A stretch of DNA of 64,000 bases from contig NW_027473502.1 in NCBI RefSeq assembly GCF_050947335.1, positions 186,001-250,000 of the forward strand. Direction: 5' to 3'. Below are positions 1 through 13,100 of this stretch, piece by piece. How positions within the stretch are numbered: the first letter of the stretch is position 1; the number at the start of each line of letters is the position of its first letter. The DNA comes from Megachile rotundata. Taxonomy: Eukaryota > Arthropoda > Insecta > Hymenoptera > Megachilidae. The notes beneath the pieces were generated by a model, which saw only the letters and a list, made by a program, of their open reading frames with translations, did not search any database and was not told the DNA's origin. The position numbers and the translations under genes were made by a program.

Positions 1-1640
1 AATGAGTATAGTAATTGTCGTTCTATCGATCATATAAGCATAATATGGCTAATATTATGAGTTAGATTGATAATAGTGAGTGTAATAAGTATAGTAATTG
101 TCGTTCTATCGATCATATAAGCAGAATATGGCTAATAATATGAGTTAGATTGATAATAGTAAGAGTAATGAGTATAGTAATTGTCGTCCTATCGATCATA
201 TAAGCATAATATGGCTAATAATATGAGTTAGATTGATAATAATAAGAGCAATATGTATAGTAACTGTCGTTCTATCGATCATATAAGCATAATATGGCTA
301 ATAATATGAGTTAGATTGATAATAGTGAGTGTAATAAGTACAGTAATTGTCGTTCTATCGATCATATAAGCAGAATATGGCTAATAATATGAGTTAGATT
401 GATAATAGTAAGAGTAATGCGTATACTAATTGTCGTACTATCGATCATATAAGCATAATATGGCTAATAATATGAGTTAGATTGATAATAATAAGAGTAA
501 TGAGTATAGTAATTGTCGTTCTATCGATCATATAAGCATAATATGGCTAATAATATGAGTTAGATTGATAATAATAACAGTAATGAGTATAGTAATTGTC
601 GTTCTATCGATCATATAAGCATAATATGGCTAATAATATGAGTTAGGTTGATAATAGTGAGTGTAATAAGTATAGTAATTGTCGTTCTATCGATCATATA
701 AGCAGAATATGGCTAATAATATGAGTTAGATTGATAATAGTAAGAGTAATGAGTATAGTAATTGTCGCTCTATCGATCATATAAGCATAATATGGCTAAT
801 AATATGAGTTAGATAGATAATAATAAGAGTAATGTGTATAGTTATTGTCGTTCCATCGATCATATCTGCATAATATGGTTAATCATATGAGTTAGATTGG
901 TAATAGTGAGTGTAATTAGTTTAGTAAATGTCGTTCTATCGCTCATATAAGCATAATATAGCTAATAATATGAGTTACATTGATAATAATAAGAGTAATG
1001 AGTATAGTAATTGTCGTTCTATCGATCATATCTGCGTAATATGACTAATAATATGAGTTAGATTGATAATAATAACAGTAATGTGTATAGTAATTGTCGT
1101 CCTATCGATCATATAAGCATAATATGGCTAATAATATGAGTCAGATTGATAATAATAAGAGTAATATGTATAGTAATTATCGTTCTATCGATCATATAAG
1201 CATAATATGCCTAATAATATGAGTTAGATTGATAATAATAACAGTAATGAGTATAGTAATTGTCGTCCTATCGATCATATAAGCATAATATGGCTAATAA
1301 TATGAGTTAGATTGATAATAATAAGAGTAATATGTATAGTAACTGTCGTTCTATCGATCATATAAGCATAATATGGCCAATAATATGAGTTAGATTGATA
1401 ATAGTGAGTGTAATAAGTATAGTAATTGTCGTTCTATCGATCATATAAGCAGAATATGGCTAATAATATGAGTTAGATTGATAATAGTAAGAGTAATGCG
1501 TATAGTAATTGTCGTACTATCGATCATATAAGCATAATATGGCTAATAATATGAGTTAGATTGATAATAATAAGAGTAATGAGTATAGTAATTGTCGTTC
1601 TATCGATCATATAAGCATAATATGGCTAATAATATGAGTT
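1..1640 (+). repeat. Satellite block, opening segment
   Basis: About 20 monomers of 83 bp with no indel. Subtypes alternate between GTGAGTGTAATAAG monomers, AGCAGAATATGG monomers and GTCGTACT monomers. The part from about 249 to 1080 reappears twice at 37.1-38.7 kb (offsets 36862 and 37692), including the rare CAATATG at 249 and the GCGTATACTAATTG monomer at 419. The window opens inside a monomer, so the array continues to the left. No gene is present. Confidence 0.9.
25..107 (+). repeat. Reference monomer in ClaI phase
   Basis: This is the first complete monomer counted from ATCGAT, used here to number positions. In the array consensus ATCGAT is at 1-6, the 6-bp inverted repeat TCATAT/ATATGA at 6-11 and 31-36, direct repeats ATAATATG at 16-23 and 28-35, an A/T/G-rich stretch at 41-65, and GTAATTGTCGTTCT at 70-83. 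CpGs fall at 3-4 and 78-79. Common linked variants are: AA to CT at 12-13 with C25T; A67T and T74A with G23A; G56C with T81C; T81A with A21G; and a GTGAGTGTAATAAG form of positions 52-65. Strand is arbitrary. Confidence 0.95.
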
Positions 1641-2536
1641 AGATTGATAATAATAACAGTAATGAGTATAGTAATTGTCGTCCTATCGATCATATAAGCA
1701 TAATATGGCTAATAATATGAGTTAGATTGATAATAATAAGAGTAATATGTATAGTAACTGTCGTTCTATCGATCATATAAGCATAATATGGCTAATAATA
1801 TGAGTTAGATTGACAATAGTGAGTGTAATAAGTATAGTAATTGTCGTTCTATCGATCATATAAGCAGAATATGGCTAATAATATGAGTTATATTGATAAT
1901 AGTAAGAGTAATGAGTATAGTAATTGTCGTACTATCGATCATATAAGCATAATGTGGCTAATAATATGAGTTAGATTGATAATAATAAGAGAAGTGAGTA
2001 TAGTAATTGTCGTTCTATCGATCATATCTGCATAATATGGTTAATAATATGAGTTAGATTGGTAATAGTGAGTGTAATAAGTATAGTAATTGTCGTTCTA
2101 TCGGTCATATGAGCATAATATGGCTAATAATATGAGTTAGATTGATAATAATAAGAGTAATAAGTATAGTAATTGTCGTTCTATCGATCATATAAGCATA
2201 ATATGGCTAATAATATGAGTTAGATTGATAATAGTGAGTGTAATAAGTATAGTAATTGTCGTTCTATCGATCATATAAGCAGAATATGGCTAATAATATG
2301 AGTTAGATTGATAATAGTGAGTGTAATAAGTATAGTAATTGTCGTACTATCGATCATATAAGCATAATGTGGCTAATAATATGAGTTAGATTGATAATAA
2401 TAAGAGTAGTGAGTATAGTAATTGTCGTTCTATCTATCATATCTGCATAATATGGTTAATAATATGAGTTAGATTGATAATAGTGAGTGTAATAAGTATA
2501 GTAATTGTCGCTCTATCGATCATATAAGCATAATAT

Positions 2537-2545
2537 GGAAATAAT
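2537..2545 (+). repeat. Ancestral 1-base deletion marker (GGAAAT, 82-bp monomer)
   Basis: The usual GGCTAATAATATG is shortened to GGAAATAATATG. The same change recurs at 5607, 27448, 39399, 60812, 61641 and 62553, always after a TCGCTCTATCGATC monomer start, so all seven copies descend from one event and trace the spread of a module through the array. Confidence 0.93.
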
Positions 2546-4172
2546 ATGAGTTAGATAGATAATAATAAGAGTAATGTGTATAGTTATTGTCGTTCTATCG
2601 ATCATATCTGCATAATATGGTTAATCATATGAGTTAGATTGGTAATAGTGAGTGTAATAAGTATAGTAATTGTCGTTCTATCGGTCATATGACCATAATA
2701 TGGCTAATAATATGAGTTAGATTGATAATAGTAAGTGTAATAAGTATAGTAATTGTCGTTCTATCGATCATATAAGCATAATATGGCTAATAATATGAGT
2801 TAGATTGATAATAGTGAGTGTAATAAGTATAGTAATTGTCGTTCTATCGATCATATAAGCAGAATATGGCTAATAATATGAGTTAGATTGATAATAGTAA
2901 GAGTAATGGGTATAGTAATTGTCGTACTATCGATCATATAAGCATAATGTGGCTAATAATATGAGTTAGATTGATAATAATAAGAGTAATGAGTATAGTA
3001 ATTGTCGTTCTATCGATCATATCTGCATAATATGGTTAATAATATGAGTTAGATTGATAATAGTGAGTGTAATAAGTTTAGTAAATGTCGTTCTATCGAT
3101 CATATAAGCATAATATAGCTAATAATATGAGTTACATTGATAATAATAAGAGTAATAAGTATAGTAATTGTCGTTCTATCGATCATATAAGCATAATATG
3201 GCTAATAATATGAGTTAGATTGATAATAGTAAGAGTAATGGGTATAGTAATTGTCGTACTATCGATCATATAAGCATAATGTGGCTAATAATATGAGTTA
3301 GATTGATAATAATAAGAGTAATAAGTATAGTAATTGTCGTTCTATCGGTCATATAACCATAATATGGCTAATAATATGAGTTAGATTGATAATAATAAGA
3401 GTAATGAGTATAGTAATTGTGGTTCTATCGATCATATAAGCATAATATGGCTAATAATATGAGTTAGATTGATAAAGGTGAGTGTAATAAGTTTAGTAAA
3501 TGTCGTTCTATCGATCATATAAGCATAATATAGCTAATAATATGAGTTAGATTGATAATAATAAGAGTAATGAGTTTAGTAATTGTCGTTCTACCGATCA
3601 TATAAGCATAATATGGCTAATAATATGAGTTAGATTGATAATAATAAGAGTAATGAGTCTAGTAATTGTCGTTCTATCGATCATATCTGCATAATATGGT
3701 TAATAATATGAGTTAGATTGTTAATAATAAGAGTAATGAGTATAGTCATTGTCGTTCTATCGATCATATCGGCATAATATGGTTAATAATATGAGTTACA
3801 TTGATAATAGTGAGTGTAATAAGTTTAGTAAATGTCGTTCTATCGATCATATAAGCATAATATAGCTAATAATATGAGTTACATTGATAATAATAAGAGT
3901 AATAAGTATAGTAATTGTCGTTCTATCGATCATATAAGCATAATATGGCTAATAATATGAGTTAGATTGATAATAATAACAGTAATGAGTATAGTAATTG
4001 TCGTCCTATCGATCATATAAGCATAATATGGCTAATAATATGAGTTAGATTGATAATAATAAGAGTAATGAGTATAGTAATTGTCGTTCTATCGATCATA
4101 TCTGCATAATATGGTTAATAATATGAGTTAGATTGATAATAGTGAGTGTAATAAGTTTAGTAATTGTCGTTC

Positions 4173-4180
4173 TATCGATA
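4173..4180 (+). promoter_or_regulatory. TATCGATA palindrome variant (example)
   Basis: Most monomers read CTATCGATCAT. In roughly thirty monomers the C at monomer position 7 is A, making a perfect 8-bp palindrome TATCGATA; further examples are at 4505-4512 and 7658-7665, with many more in 28-32 and 48-54 kb. In Drosophila this is the core of the DRE site recognised by DREF, and CGATA is recognised by BEAF-32. Whether any such factor exists in this organism is unknown, so a binding role is speculation. Confidence 0.3.
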
Positions 4181-4710
4181 ATATAAGCATAATATGGCTA
4201 ATAATATGAGTGAGATTGATAATAATAAGAGTAATGAGTATAGTAATTGTCGTTCTATCGATCATATAAGCATAATATGGCTAATAATATGAGTTAGATT
4301 GATAATAATAAGAGTAATAAGTACAGTAATTGTCGTTCTATCGATCATATAAGCATAATATGGCTAATAATATGAGTGAGATTGATAATAATAAGAGTAA
4401 TGAGTATAGTAATTGTCGTTCTATCGATCATATCTGCATACTATGGTTAATAATATGAGTTAGATTGATAATAGTGAGTGTAATAAGTTTAGTAATTGTC
4501 GTTCTATCGATAATATAAGCATAATATGGCTAATAATATGAGTGAGATTGATAATAATAAGAGTAATGAGTATAGTAATTGTCGTTCTATCGATCATATA
4601 AGCATAATATGGCTAATAATATGAGTTAGATTGATAATAATAAGAGTAATAAGTACAGTAATTGTCGTTCTATCGATCATATAAGCATAATATGGCTAAT
4701 ATTATGAGTT

Positions 4711-6480
4711 AGATTGATAATAATAACAGAAATGAGTATAGTAATTGTCGTCCTATCGATCATATAAGCATAATATGGCTAATAATATGAGTTAGATTGA
4801 TAATAATAAGAGTAATATGTATAGTAACTGTCGTTCTATCGATCATATAAGCATAATATGGCTAATAATATGAGTTAGATTGACAATAGTGAGTGTAATA
4901 AGTATAGTAATTGTCGTTCTATCGATCATATAAGCAGAATATGGCTAATAATATGAGTTATATTGATAATAGTAAGAGTAATGAGTATAGTAATTGTCGT
5001 ACTATCGATCATATAAGCATAATGTGGCTAATAATATGAGTTAGATTGATAATAATAAGAGTAGTGAGTATAGTAATTGTCGTTCTATCGATCATATCTG
5101 CATAATATGGTTAATAATATGAGTTAGATTGGTAATAGTGAGTGTAATAAGTATAGTAATTGTCGTTCTATCGGTCATATGAGCATAATATGGCTAATAA
5201 TATGAGTTAGATTGATAATAATAAGAGTAATAAGTATAGTAATTGTCGTTCTATCGATCATATAAGCATAATATGGCTAATAATATGAGTTAGATTGATA
5301 ATAGTGAGTGTAATAAGTATAGTAATTGTCGTTCTATCGATCATATAAGCAGAATATGGCTAATAATATGAGTTAGATTGATAATAGTGAGTGTAATAAG
5401 TATAGTAATTGTCGTACTATCGATCATATAAGCATAATGTGGCTAATAATATGAGTTAGATTGATAATAATAAGAGTAGTGAGTATAGTAATTGTCGTTC
5501 TATCTATCATATCTGCATAATATGGTTAATAATATGAGTTAGATTGATAATAGTGAGTGTAATAAGTATAGTAATTGTCGCTCTATCGATCATATAAGCA
5601 TAATATGGAAATAATATGAGTTAGATAGATAATAATAAGAGTAATGTGTATAGTTATTGTCGTTCTAACGATCATATCTGCATAATATGGTTAATCATAT
5701 GAGTTAGATTGGTAATAGTGAGTGTAATAAGTATAGTAATTGTCGTTCTATCGGTCATATGACCATAATATGGCTAATAATATGAGTTAGATTGATAATA
5801 GTAAGTGTAATAAGTATAGTAGTTGTCGTTCTATCGATCATATAAGCATAATATGGCTAATAATATGAGTTAGATTGATAATAGTGAGTGTAATAAGTAT
5901 AGTAATTGTCGTTCTATCGATCATATAAGCAGAATATGGCTAATAATATGAGTTAGATTGATAATTGTAAGAGTAATGGGTATAGTAATTGTCGTACTAT
6001 CGATCATATAAGCATAATGTGGCTAATAATATGAGTTAGATTGATAATAATAAGAGTAATGAGTATAGTAATTGTCGTTCTATCGATCATATCTGCATAA
6101 TATGGTTAATAATATGAGTTAGATTGATAATAGTGAGTGTAATAAGTTTAGTAAATGTCGTTCTATCGATCATATAAGCATAATATAGCTAATAATATTA
6201 GTTACATTGATAATAATAAGAGTAATAAGTATAGTAATTGTCGTTCTATCGATCATATAAGCATAATATGGCTAATAATATGAGTTAGATTGATAATAGT
6301 AAGAGTAATGGGTATAGTAATTGTCGTACTATCGATCATATAAGCATAATGTGGCTAATAATATGAGTTAGATTGATAATAATAAGAGTAATAAGTATAG
6401 TAATTGTCGTTCTATCGGTCATATAACCATAATATGGCTAATAATATGAGTTAGATTGATAATAATAAGAGTAATGAGTC
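4711..6480 (+). repeat. 37-monomer segment, copy 2 (partial)
   Basis: Follows copy 1 directly and tracks it until about 6480, where copy 1 continues with a GTAATTGTGG monomer while this copy switches to GAGTCTAG. It contains the second GGAAAT 82-bp monomer at 5607. A few substitutions separate the copies, for example TCTAACGATC near 5666 and AGTAGTTGTC near 5818. The copies are therefore close but not freshly identical, unlike the 16.3-23 kb pair. Confidence 0.82.
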
Positions 6481-9430
6481 TAGTAATTGTCGTTCTATCG
6501 ATCATATCTGCATAATATGGTTAATAATATTAGTTAGAATGATAACAGTGAGTGTAATAAGTTTAGTAATTGTCGTTCTATCGATAATATAAGCATAATA
6601 TGGCGAATAATATGAGTGAGATTGATAATAATAAGAGTAATGAGTATAGTAATTGTCTTTCTATCGATCATATAAGCATAATATGGCTAATAATATGAGT
6701 TAGATTGATAATAATAAGAGTAATAAGTACAGTAATTGTGGTTCTATCGATCATATAAGCATAATATGGCTAATAATATGAGTTAGATTGATAAAGGTGA
6801 GTGTAATAAGTTTAGTAAATGTCGTTCTATCGATCATATAAGCATAATATAGCTAATAATATGAGTTAGATTGATAATAATAAGAGTAATGAGTTTAGTA
6901 ATTGTCGTTCTATCGATCATATAAGCATAATATGGCTAATAATATGAGTTAGATTGATAATAATAAGAGTAATAAGTACAGTAATTGTCGTTCTATCGAT
7001 CATATAAGCATAATATGGCTAATATTATGAGTTAGATTGATAATAATAACAGAAATGAGTATAGTAATTGTCGTCCTATCGATCATATAAGCATAATATG
7101 GCTAATAATATGAGTTAGATTGATAATAATAACAGTAATGAGTATAGCAATTGTCGTCCTATCGATCATATAAGCATAATATGGCCAATAATATGAGTTA
7201 GATTGATAATAGTGAGTGTAATAAGTATAGTAATTGTCGTTCTATCGATCATATAAGCAGAATATGGCTAATAATATGAGTTAGATTGATAATAGTAAGA
7301 GTAATGCGTATAGTAATTGTCGTACTATCGATCATATAAGCATAATATGGCTAATAATATGAGTTAGATTGATAATAATAAGAGTAATGAGTATAGTAAT
7401 TGTCGTTCTATCGATCATATAAGCATAATATGGCTAATAATATGAGTTAGATTGATAATAATAACAGTAATGAGTATAGTAATTGTCGTCCTATCGATCA
7501 TATAAGCATAATATGGCTAATAATATGAGTTAGATTGATAATAATAAGAGTAATATGTATAGTAACTGTCGTTCTATCGATCATATCTGCATAATATGGT
7601 TAATAATATGAGTTAGATTGATAATAGTGAGTGTAATAAGTTTAGTAATTGTCGTTCTATCGATAATATAAGCATAATATGGCTAATAATATGAGTGAGA
7701 TTGATAATAATAAGAGTAATGAGTATAGTAATTGTCGTTCTATCGATCATATAAGCATAATATGGCTAATAATATGAGTTAGATTGATAATAATAAGAGT
7801 AATAAGTACAGTAATTGTCGTTCTATCGATCATATAAGCATAATATGGCTAATATTATGAGTTAGATTGATAATAATAACAGTAATGAGTATAGTAATTG
7901 TCGTCCTATCGATCATATAAGCATAATATGGCTAATAATATGAGTTAGATTGATAATAATAACAGTAATGAGTATAGCAATTGTCGTCCTATCGATCATA
8001 TAAGCATAATATGGCTAATAATATGAGTTAGATTGATAATAATAAGGGTAATATGTATAGTAATTATCGTTCTATCGATCATATAAGCATAATATGGCTA
8101 ATAATATGAGTTAGATTGATAATAATAACAGTAATGAGTATAGTAATTGTCGTCCTATCGATCATATAAGCAGAATATGGCTAATAATATGAGTTAGATT
8201 GATAATAGTAAGAGTAATGAGTATAGCAATTGTCGTACTATCGATCATATAAGCATAATGTGGCTAATAATATGAGTTAGTTTGATAATAATAAGAGTAA
8301 TGAGTCTAGTAATTGTCGTTCTATCGATCATATCTGCATAATATGGTTAATAATATTAGTTAGAATGATAACAGTGAGTGTAATAAGTTTAGTAGTTGTC
8401 GTTCTATCGATAATATAAGCATAATATGGCTAATAATATGAGTGAGATTGATAATAATAAGAGTAATGAGTATAGTAATTGTCGTTCTATCGATCATATA
8501 AGCATAATATGGCTAATAATATGAGTTAGATTGATAATAATAAGAGTAATAAGTACAGTAATTGTCATTCTATCGATCATATAAGCATAATATGGCTAAT
8601 AATATGAGTTACATTGATAATAGTGAGTGTAATAAGTTTAGTAAATGTCGTTCTATCGATCATATAAGCATAATATAGCTAATAATATGAGTTACATTGA
8701 TAATAATAAGAGTAATGAGTATAGTAATTGTCGTTCTATCGATCATATCTGCATAATATGACTAATAATATGAGTTAGATTGATAATAATAACAGTAATG
8801 TGTATAGTAATTGTCGTCCTATCGATCATATAAGCATAACATGGCTAATAATATGAGTTAGATTGATAATAATAAGAGTAATATGTATAGTAATTATCGT
8901 TCTATCGATCATATAAGCATAATATGCCTAATAATATGAGTTAGATTGATAATAATAACAGTAATGAGTATAGTAATTGTCGTCCTATCGATCATATAAG
9001 CATAATATGGCTAATAATATGAGTTAGATTGATAATAATAAGAGCAATATGTATAGTAACTGTCGTTCTATCGATCATATAAGCATAATATGGCTAATAA
9101 TATGAGTTAGATTGATAATAGTGAGTGTAATAAGTATAGCAATTGTCGTTCTATCGATCATATAAGCAGAATATGGCTAATAATATGAGTTAGATTGATA
9201 ATAGTAAGAGTAATGCGTATAGTAATTGTCGTACTATCGATCATATAAGCATAATATGGCTAATAATATGAGTTAGATTGATAATAATAAGAGTAATGAG
9301 TATAGTAATTGTCGTTCTATCGATCATATAAGCATAATATGGCTAATAATATGAGTTAGATTGATAATAATAACAGTAATGAGTATAGTAATTGTCGTTC
9401 TATCGATCATATAAGCATAATATGGCTAAT
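6480..9430 (+). repeat. Satellite block with 10-monomer local repeat
   Basis: Contiguous 83-bp monomers. The AGTATAGCAATTG monomer at 7141 returns at 7971 (830 bp, 10 monomers), each preceded by an AATATTATGAG monomer. The GGCCAATA monomer at 7183 matches 1375 (offset 70 periods less the two shared deletions), so about 7.18-7.56 kb copies 1.38-1.75 kb. About 8.6-9.4 kb resembles 0.95-1.7 kb. No gene seen. Confidence 0.82.
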
Positions 9431-12400
9431 ATTATGAGTTAGATTGATAATAGTGAGTGTAATAAGTATAGTAATTGTCGTTCTATCGATCATATAAGCA
9501 GAATATGGCTAATAATATGAGTTAGATTGATAATAGTAAGAGTAATGAGTATAGTAATTGTCGTACTATCGATCATATAAGCATAATGTGGCTAATAATA
9601 TGAGTTAGATTGATAATAATAAGAGTAATAAGTATAGTAATTGTCGTTCTATCGGTCATATAACCATAATATGGCTAATAATATGAGTTAGATTGATAAT
9701 AATAAGAGTAATGAGTATAGTAATTGTCGTTCTATCGATCATATCTGCATAATATGGTTAATAATATGAGTTAGATTGATAATAGTGAGTGTAATAAGTT
9801 TAGTAATTGTCGTTCTATCGATCATATCTGCATAATATGGCTAATAATATGAGTTAGATTGATAATAATAAGATTAATAAGTATAGTAATTGTCGTTCTA
9901 TCGATCATATCTGCATAATATGGTTAATAATATGAGTTAGATTGGTAATAGTCAGTGTAATAAGTATAGTAATTGTCGTACTATCGATCATATAAGCATA
10001 ATGTGGCTAATAATATGAGTTAGATTGATAATAATAAGAGTAGTGAGTATAGTAATTGTCGTTCTATCGATCATATCTGCATAATATGGTTAATAATATG
10101 AGTTAGATTGATAATAGTGAGTGTAATAAGTTTAGTAAATGTCGTTCTATCGATCATATAAGCATAATATAGCTAATAATATGAGTTAGATTGATAATAA
10201 TAAGAGTAATGAGTATAGTAATTGTCGTTCTATCGATCATATAAGCATAATATGGCTAATAATATGAGTTAGATTGATAATAATAAGAGTAATGAGTATA
10301 GTAATTGTCGTTCTATCGATCATATAAGCATAATATGGTTAATAATATGAGTTAGATAGATAATAATAAGAGTAATGTGTATAGTTATTGTCGTTCCATC
10401 GATCATATCTGCATAATATGGTTAATCATATGAGTTAGATTGGTAATAGTGAGTGTAATAAGTATAGTAATTGTCGTTCTATCGGTCATATGACCATAAT
10501 ATGGCTAATAATATGAGTTAGATTGATAATAATAAGAGTAATAAGTATAGTAATTGTCGTTCTATCGATCATATAAGCATAATATGGCTAATAATATGAG
10601 TTAGATTGATAATAGTGAGTGTAATGAGTATAGTAATTGTCGTTCTATCGATCATATAAGCAGAATATGGCTAATAATATGAGTTAGATTGATAATAGTA
10701 AGAGTAATGAGTATAGTAATTGTCGTACTATCGATCATATAAGCATAATGTGGCTAATAATATGAGTTAGATTGCTAATAATAAGAGTAATAAGTATAGT
10801 AATTGTCGTTCTATCGGTCATATAACCATAATATGGCTAATAATATGAGTTAGATTGATAATAATAAGAGTAATGAGTATAGTAATTGTCGTTCTATCGA
10901 TCATATCTGCATAATATGGTTAATAATATGAGTTAGATTCATAATAATAACAGTAATGAGTATAGTAATTGTCGTCCTATCGTTCATATAAGCATATTAT
11001 GGCTAATAATATGAGTTAGATTGATAATAATAAGAGTAATGAGTATAGTAATTGTCGTTCTATCGATCATATCTGCATAATATGGTTAATAATATGAGTT
11101 AGATTGATAATAGTGAGTGTAATTAGTTTAGTAAATGTCGTTCTATCGATCATATAAGCATAATATAGCTAATAATATGAGTTACATTGATAATAATAAG
11201 AGTAATGAGTATAGTAATTGTCGTTCTATCGATCATATCTGCATAATATGACTAATAATATGAGTTAGATTGTAATAATAACATTAATGAGTATAGTAAT
11301 TGTCGTCCTATCGATCATATAACCATAATATGGCTAATTATATGAGTTAGATTGATAATAATAAGAGTAATATGTATAGTAATTATCGTTCTATCGATCA
11401 TATAAGCATAATATGGCTAATAATATGAGTTAGATTGATAATAATAACAGTAATGAGTATAGTAATTGTCGTCCTATCGATCATATAAGCATAATATGGC
11501 TAATAATATGAGTTAGATTGATGATAATAAGAGTAATATGTATAGTAATTATCGTTCTATCGATCATATAAGCATAATATGGCTAATAATATGAGTTAGA
11601 TTGATAATAATAACAGTAATGAGTATAGTAATTGTCGTCCTATCGATCATATAAGCATAATATGGCTAATAATATGAGTTAGATTGATGATAATAAGAGT
11701 AATATGTATAGTAACTGTCGTTCTATCGATCATATAAGCATAATATGGCTAATAATATGAGTCAGATTGATAATAGTGAGTGTAATAAGTATAGTAATTG
11801 TCGTTCTATCGATCATATAAGCAGAATATGGCTAATAATATGAGTTAGATTGATAATAGTAAGAGTAATGGGTATAGTAATTGTCGTACTATCGATCATA
11901 TAAGCATAATGTGGCTAATAATATGAGTTAGATTGATAATAATAAGAGTAATAAGTATAGTAATTGTCGTTCTATCGGTCATATAACCATAATATGGCTA
12001 ATAATATGAGTTAGATTGATAATAATAAGAGAAATGAGTATAGTTATTGTCGTTCTATCGATCATATCTGCATAATGTGGTTAATAATATGAGTTAGATT
12101 GATAATAATAAGAGTAATGAGTCTAGTAATTGTCGTTCTATCGATCATATCTGCATAATATGGTTAATAATATTGGTTAGAATGATAACAGTGAGTGTAA
12201 TAAGTTTAGTAATTGTCGTTCTATCGATAATATAAGCATAATATTGCGAATAATATGAGTGAGATTGATAATAATAAGAGTAAAGAGTATAGTAATTGTC
12301 TTTCTATCGATCATATAAGCATAATATGGCTAATAATATGAGTTAGATTGATAATAATAAGAGTAATAAGTACAGTAATTGTGGTTCTATCGATCATATA

Positions 12401-13100
12401 AGCATAATATGGCTAATAATATGAGTTAGATTGATAAAAGTGAGTGTAATAAGTTTAGTAAATGTCGTTCTATCGATCATATAAGCATAATATAGCTAAT
12501 AATATGAGTTAGATTGATAATAATAAGAGTAATGAGTTTAGTAATTGTCGTTCTATCGATCATATAAGCATAATATGGCTAATAATATGAGTTAGATTGA
12601 TAATAATAAGAGTAATGAGTCTAGTAATTGTCTTTCTATCGATCATATCTGCATAATATGGTTAATAATATGAGTTAGATTGTTAATAATAAGAGTAATG
12701 AGTATAGTAATTGTCGTTCTATCGATCATATCTGCATAATATGGTTAATAATATGAGTTACATTGATAATAGTGAGTGTAATAAGTTTAGTAAATGTCGT
12801 TCTATCGATCATATAAGCATAATATAGCTAATAATATGAGTTACATTGATAATAATAAGAGTAATAAGTATAGTAATTATCGTTCTATCGATCATATAAG
12901 CATAATATGGCTAATAATATGAGTTAGATTGATAATAATAAGAATAATGAGTCTAGTAATTGTCGTTCTATCGATCATATCTGCATAATATGGTTAATAA
13001 TATGAGTTAGATTGATAATAATAAGAGTAATGAGTACAGTAATTGTCGTTCTATCGATCATATCTGCATAATATGGTTCATAATATGAGTGAGATTGATA
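9430..13100 (+). repeat. Satellite block with dimer duplication and one deletion
   Basis: Contiguous monomers. A 166-bp dimer carrying GATTGATGATAATAAG is repeated at 11516 and 11682. A one-base deletion unique to this place is at about 11272 (TTGTAATAATAAC), giving an 82-bp monomer. The GATTCATAATAATAACAG monomer at 10936 has relatives at 34354, 55518 and 58672. About 9.4-10.1 kb resembles 35.7-36.3 kb. No gene seen. Confidence 0.82.

Larger units (their letters stand above)
1640..4710 (+). repeat. 37-monomer segment, copy 1 of a ~3.07-kb duplication
   Basis: This segment recurs immediately downstream with an offset of 3070-3071 bp (37 monomers; one base less after a shared one-base deletion). 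Shared rare markers include the deleted monomer GGAAAT at 2537 (matching 5607), TCGGTCATATGACC near 2690 (matching 5760) and a GGTATAG monomer. Small differences exist, for example GAGAAGTGAG at 1989 against GAGTAGTGAG at 5060. Its last ~1.3 kb (about 3410-4710) is not repeated in copy 2. A rearranged copy lies at 38.8-42 kb. Confidence 0.85.

Noticed and set aside
11..50. TATA boxes, promoters and origins in the monomer
   Set aside because: TATAAG and AT-rich stretches occur in every monomer as a result of composition; nothing distinguishes a functional site.
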